From an uncultured bacterium (GTDB taxonomy: Bacteria > Patescibacteriota > Minisyncoccia > Phycocordibacterales > CAIZLB01): a stretch of 7,912 bases of DNA. Shown here piece after piece: positions 4,909 through 7,912 of this stretch (position 1 is its first letter; each line of letters begins with the position of its first letter). The notes under the pieces are model-generated. The model made no database searches. It was not told the origin of the DNA and worked only from the letters and a program-made list of their open reading frames with translations. A program made the translations under genes and the position numbers. The DNA lies in contig CALMYA010000039.1 of the NCBI GenBank assembly GCA_937873535.1, forward strand, positions 1 to 7,912, read 5' to 3'.

Positions 4909-5361
4909 TTAAAACAAACTCTCAACCACGGCCTTCACATCACCGCCGTCGGCTTTGCCTTTGAGATCTTTCATAAGGGCGCTCATAAGCATGCCTACTT
5001 TGCTTTTATCGGTAACGCCGAGCTCGGCTTTCTTTGCTTCAGCAAATGCGCGAATGTCATCTTGTGACATCATGGCAGGAAGGTATTTATCAAGAATGGC
5101 GAGTTCCGCCTTTTCAGAGTCGGCGAGGTCGGCGCGGCCGCCTTTTTCAAATTGTTCTATAGAGTCTTTGCGCTGCTTAACGGCGCGGCGTATTACGGCA
5201 AGCACTTCTTCATCGGCAAGTTCAGACTGCGGCGTTCGGCCTAGCGATACAAGCTCGTTTGTGAAGGCGCTGATGAGCCCGCGGATGACCGTGAGTTTGA
5301 CTGAATCTTTGGCCATCATGGCCGGCTTAAGTTCTGCTTTTATAGTTTCTTGAAGTGACAT
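4909..5361 (-). CDS. yqeY: GatB/YqeY domain protein
   Basis: This 150-residue soluble protein fits the YqeY family in length and pattern: LQETIKAELKPAMMAKDSVKLTVIRGLISA at the start, a central AVIRRAVKQRKDSIEQFEKGGR segment (about 55-76), then AELAILDKYLPAMMS (about 84-98) and a C-terminal helical part with GMLMSALMKDLKGKADGG (about 122-139). YqeY is the stand-alone version of the C-terminal tRNA-binding domain of GatB, the amidotransferase subunit that corrects Glu-tRNA(Gln) and Asp-tRNA(Asn). The free-standing protein is often linked to tRNA or translation functions, but its precise role is not settled. It diverges from rmuC, whose -10 box overlaps this ATG. A 94-aa gene follows 16 bases downstream. 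Confidence 0.93.
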   Translation of the reverse strand: MSLQETIKAELKPAMMAKDSVKLTVIRGLISAFTNELVSLGRTPQSELADEEVLAVIRRAVKQRKDSIEQFEKGGRADLADSEKAELAILDKYLPAMMSQDDIRAFAEAKKAELGVTDKSKVGMLMSALMKDLKGKADGGDVKAVVESLF

Positions 5362-5369
5362 GATATAAT
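5361..5369 (+). promoter_or_regulatory. Extended -10 promoter (TGATATAAT) of rmuC, overlapping the yqeY start
   Basis: The nine bases are identical to those before the 112-aa gene. The predicted start is about 5376-5377, only six or seven bases before ATG 5383. The first T of the element is also the base complementary to the A of the yqeY start codon, so polymerase binding here and yqeY transcription would compete. Confidence 0.7.
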
Positions 5370-5382
5370 TCTGAGATTGAAT

Positions 5383-6537
5383 ATGAATAATGTAATCATC
5401 ATTGTAGCCCTAATTTTGGTTCTCATCAATGTCGCCGTTTTGGTGGTTTTTATGGTAAAGGGCGGAGGGGGCAAGAAGGCCCTTACACCTGAAGAAGAGG
5501 CAAAAGAACAAGACAGGGCTCAGGCTCAAAACCAAGCCGGCCTGCAGCTTGTATTGCAGCAAATAAATGAGCTTGGCCGCACGGTAGATGCTAAAGTAGG
5601 CGATGTGGCCCGTTCGCTCGACTCAAAGCTCGGCGAGTCTCATAAGCAAATGCAAGACACGGTGCGCTATCAAACAAGCGAATCTTTTAAACTGCTTAAA
5701 GATGTAACTGAGCGCCTTACTAAGCTCGACGAAACAAACAAGCAGGTAGTTTCATTTGCCGACCAGCTGCAAAATTTACAAGATATTCTAAAAAACCCGA
5801 AGCAGCGCGGAATTTTGGGTGAATATTATTTAGAAACTTTGCTTAAAAATGTATTTCCTACCGGCGGTTACCAAATGCAGTATCCATTTAAAGATGGCAC
5901 CATTGTAGATGCTGTTGTTTTCGTAAAAGAAAAAATTATTCCTATAGATTCAAAATTCAGCCTCGAAAATTACAATAGGTTAGCCGAAGAACGCGACCCG
6001 GTAGAACGCGAGCGCCTCGAAAAACTATTTAGAAACGACCTTAAAAACCGCATAGATGAAACCTCTAAATATATTAAGCCCGAAGAGGGAACAATGGAGT
6101 TCGCCTTCATGTTTATTCCGCATGAGGCTATTTATTACGACCTACTTATTGCCCAAGTGGGTGCAGTAAAAGTGAATATGCGCGACCTTATAGAATACGC
6201 ATTTAAAGAGCGCCACGTTATTATTGTTTCGCCAACATCGTTCTTGGCCTATTTGCAAACAGTGTTGCAGGGGCTTAAGGCAATGCAAATTGAAGAATCA
6301 GCCAAAGAAATTCGCAAACGAGTTGAAGAGCTAGGCACGCATATTAAAGCACACGATCAATACATGCAGTCGTTAGGAAAGTCGCTTGGCACCACAGTGA
6401 GCCATTACAACAAGGCGCACAACGAACTTCGAAAAATCGACAAAGACGTTATGCGTATTGGCGGCGAAGTAGCCTCGGCTGGTGATATAATTGAGCCATT
6501 GGTGCTCGATAAGCCAATAACCGAACTTGAAGATTAG
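5383..6537 (+). CDS. rmuC: RmuC-family DNA recombination protein
   Basis: This 384-residue protein has the RmuC layout: an N-terminal membrane anchor (about 3-24), a long predicted coiled coil (about 40-130), then the nuclease-like core. The core shows the family block NPKQRGILGEYYLE (G146-E147), followed by IVDAVV (D176) and PIDSKFSLENY (D189, K191), which together resemble a PD-(D/E)xK catalytic motif. RmuC is known from E. coli as limiting inversions at short inverted repeats and is thought to be a DNA nuclease or nuclease partner. ATG 5383 is preferred to an in-frame TTG at 5377 because it is the normal codon and keeps the anchor. There is no Shine-Dalgarno site, and the extended -10 upstream predicts an almost leaderless mRNA. 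The next gene starts 11 bases after the stop. Confidence 0.93.
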   Translation: MNNVIIIVALILVLINVAVLVVFMVKGGGGKKALTPEEEAKEQDRAQAQNQAGLQLVLQQINELGRTVDAKVGDVARSLDSKLGESHKQMQDTVRYQTSESFKLLKDVTERLTKLDETNKQVVSFADQLQNLQDILKNPKQRGILGEYYLETLLKNVFPTGGYQMQYPFKDGTIVDAVVFVKEKIIPIDSKFSLENYNRLAEERDPVERERLEKLFRNDLKNRIDETSKYIKPEEGTMEFAFMFIPHEAIYYDLLIAQVGAVKVNMRDLIEYAFKERHVIIVSPTSFLAYLQTVLQGLKAMQIEESAKEIRKRVEELGTHIKAHDQYMQSLGKSLGTTVSHYNKAHNELRKIDKDVMRIGGEVASAGDIIEPLVLDKPITELED

Positions 6538-6548
6538 CGATTAAATAT

Positions 6549-7346
6549 ATGTGGAAATCATTACTTGTACTTATAGTCGCCGTAGTTTTTATAGCTGTTG
6601 TTGTGCCACTTGCGTATATTGCAATGGGAAAAGTTAAAGACCCAGTGGCTAGCTCGGTAAACAATAATGCCGCCGTTCCAGTATTTGGCCAAAACTATAT
6701 ACCAGAAGCTGCCGGGTTAAGCGATGCATCTTCAACAAACCCAGGAGGCTTTGACCTTGCTCTTGAAAGCGCCTGCGACGCCGAAGAAGAGGTAATGATA
6801 AAAGATGACGTAATTGACCACCTGGCGTTGCCATCTAATAGGCAATTTATTGAAAGTAAAAATTATAATTTTGTTTGGAATGTAAGCGGCGAATGGCAAA
6901 ACGCAGAATTATCGCCGAGTCTTCAAGGCTTGTTTCCAGTTTTTATTAAAGGAGGCAAGACACCTGAAACAACACTTTCTGCATATATGAGGGTGGGGAA
7001 GAACGCATCATCTTCGTGCACAGCATATTACAATACAATGTACGGCTACATTCACGATTCAGGAAGATTCGTAAAACTTAACGGTTCAAAGCTTGGCTGG
7101 GACAATAGCCTTTCTATTCTTGAAAAAAGTAAAATGACCATAAACGGCCAATCGTATTACTGGTACATATTTCAAGATGGCCGAATTTCATACAACGACA
7201 GCGGCCAAAAGTTCGTTGTTTCTTTCAATACATATAAGAACGGCATTTCATATTCAATAAACTTTTTAGGCAGCAAAGAAAAGAATGGTTCATACAGAAA
7301 GGTGTTTACAACCGCCGCCGAGTACGTGGCAGGGCTCCGCATTTAA
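6549..7346 (+). CDS. Secreted or membrane-anchored protein of unknown family (265 aa)
   Basis: Not recognised. An uncleaved signal anchor or signal peptide is clear: MWKSLLVLIVAVVFIAVVVPLAYIAMG (about 1-27). A low-complexity Asn/Ala/Pro/Ser linker follows (about 33-65), then a globular part rich in Tyr, Trp, Ser and Gly with alternating hydrophobic residues that suggest mainly beta structure (about 80-265). Two cysteines, C76 and C157, lie in the exported part and could form a disulfide. Short repeated themes such as NGQSYYWY and NDSGQKFVVSF look like beta hairpins. The gene starts 11 bases after rmuC with no Shine-Dalgarno site, so it is probably co-transcribed with it; a functional link is only inferred from position. 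The length and start are well supported. Confidence 0.75.
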   Translation: MWKSLLVLIVAVVFIAVVVPLAYIAMGKVKDPVASSVNNNAAVPVFGQNYIPEAAGLSDASSTNPGGFDLALESACDAEEEVMIKDDVIDHLALPSNRQFIESKNYNFVWNVSGEWQNAELSPSLQGLFPVFIKGGKTPETTLSAYMRVGKNASSSCTAYYNTMYGYIHDSGRFVKLNGSKLGWDNSLSILEKSKMTINGQSYYWYIFQDGRISYNDSGQKFVVSFNTYKNGISYSINFLGSKEKNGSYRKVFTTAAEYVAGLRI

Positions 7347-7402
7347 AGCCTTTTCAAAAGCGTATTTTTAATGTATAAAGTGCGGGCACGTGGCTTACAT
7401 AT

Positions 7403-7432
7403 TTGACCATATGCGGTGACGCCGGGCATTAT
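7403..7432 (+). promoter_or_regulatory. Putative promoter of the 3'-terminal partial gene
   Basis: TTGACC (7403-7408, five of six bases of the -35 consensus) is followed after 18 bases by CATTAT (7427-7432, four of six). The start would be near 7439, giving a 25-base leader with a Shine-Dalgarno site. The hairpin GCCGGG (7421-7426)/CTCGGC (7433-7438) overlaps the -10 box and could be an operator-like dyad. Confidence 0.4.
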
Positions 7433-7449
7433 CTCGGCATTGAACCTTG

Positions 7450-7455
7450 AAGGAG
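7450..7455 (+). promoter_or_regulatory. Shine-Dalgarno site AAGGAG
   Basis: AAGGAG lies eight bases before GTG 7464. It is the only well-spaced, strong ribosome site in the window, and it decides this start over in-frame GTG 7416 and TTG 7440. Confidence 0.75.
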
Positions 7456-7463
7456 TTACTAAA

Positions 7464-7912
7464 GTGCAAATACCAGAAGCGACAACGACAGTAGCAGAAT
7501 CAGAAGTGTACGGAATCAAATTCATCGATGAATGGCTTGTAGAAAAACGCCATCGCTTGCCAGTAAGCGGACATCAAGCGAGAGATTACCTTTCCTTTGA
7601 AGTGGCATCAGTGAATTATGATGCTAATTATACTGAAGTCTACACAGATGAAAGTATCATTGGTGTTGATGAAGCTGACGCAAAACTACGTTGGGAGTAT
7701 CTTCGGATGTTAGCCAAAGGGCTCAATAAAATATCAGATTGTCTAACTGACTCATGCAAACTTGCAAGAATTTCTGATGTGACAATTAAGAGGAAGAGAC
7801 TCCCGCTGTCTATCCTTATTCTCAATGTCGAAGGGGAAATTAATGTCCTTAACAGGAGGTTTAATTTTTCTGGGAGGCATAAAATAGCCGAGAAGAATCG
7901 CCGAAGGGTGGA
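7464..7912 (+). CDS. Partial hypothetical protein, 3' end outside the window
   Basis: An open frame starts at GTG 7464 and runs without a stop to the last base, giving 149 full codons. The family is not recognised. The N-terminal part is acidic and soluble-looking (QIPEATTTVAESEVYGIKFIDEW), with a segment rich in Asp/Glu/Tyr around residues 55-75. A helical stretch with two cysteines follows (KGLNKISDCLTDSCKLARI, about 87-105), then a basic segment (KRKR, about 109-112), a short hydrophobic strand (LSILILNV, about 114-121) and a very basic end (GRHKIAEKNRRR). No membrane segment or signal peptide is visible. The basic C-terminal half could bind nucleic acid, but that is a guess. Unlike its neighbours it has a strong Shine-Dalgarno site, a GTG start and a spaced promoter, which might mark different ancestry. 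Confidence 0.7.
   Translation, partial: MQIPEATTTVAESEVYGIKFIDEWLVEKRHRLPVSGHQARDYLSFEVASVNYDANYTEVYTDESIIGVDEADAKLRWEYLRMLAKGLNKISDCLTDSCKLARISDVTIKRKRLPLSILILNVEGEINVLNRRFNFSGRHKIAEKNRRRV

Noticed and set aside
5377..5379. TTG as the rmuC start, which would make the mRNA exactly leaderless
   Set aside because: ATG 5383 is only two codons downstream and is the normal choice; the TTG option is not excluded.
1..7912. CRISPR arrays, insertion sequences or phage genes
   Set aside because: No regularly spaced repeats, transposase, integrase or phage structural motifs were seen.

Overview
The window looks like a piece of a small-genome bacterial chromosome, most likely from the Patescibacteria/CPR (Parcubacteria-like) group. 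The grounds are a compact cell-division pair (FtsL-like plus FtsI), many short unrecognised proteins, few Shine-Dalgarno sites, and -10 boxes sitting almost on top of start codons. The taxonomic call is an inference from gene style, not from a marker gene. TGA, TAA and TAG all act as stops here.

Left part (1-2251, + strand): an FtsL-like small membrane protein is followed after 11 bases by a class B penicillin-binding protein (FtsI) with intact SxxK, SxN and KTG motifs, together a septal peptidoglycan synthesis module. A tRNA-Glu(CTC) follows. Directly behind it (2252-2437) is a structured stretch that re-uses the tRNA's 3' end: a perfect 21-base inverted copy split by a palindromic hairpin, two more hairpins, and a third partial copy that abuts the promoter of the next gene.

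Middle part (2438-4607): a three-helix membrane protein of unknown function, a DUF2200-family protein, and a convergent NYN-domain (PIN-like) protein. Between the last two lies a consensus-like promoter only about 50 bases before a strong terminator hairpin, a candidate small RNA that runs into the 3' end of the NYN gene. From 3780 to 4293 no protein gene is convincing. This gap holds nested inverted repeats, a -10 box, a GC-richer block that ends in a clear intrinsic terminator (candidate unknown non-coding RNA, about 4012-4153), and a second, possibly bidirectional, terminator.

Right part (4294-7912): on the minus strand, yqeY (GatB/YqeY domain) is followed by two small, highly charged, probably disordered proteins. 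Diverging from yqeY is rmuC, whose extended -10 overlaps the yqeY start codon. Eleven bases after rmuC comes a secreted or membrane-anchored protein of unknown family. The window ends inside an unrecognised gene that starts at GTG 7464 and, unlike its neighbours, has a good Shine-Dalgarno site and a spaced promoter.

The items most worth a second look are the tRNA-derived repeat structure (2232-2420), the candidate ncRNA (4012-4153), the candidate antisense small RNA (about 3234-3290), and the repeated leaderless-type promoter TGATATAAT.
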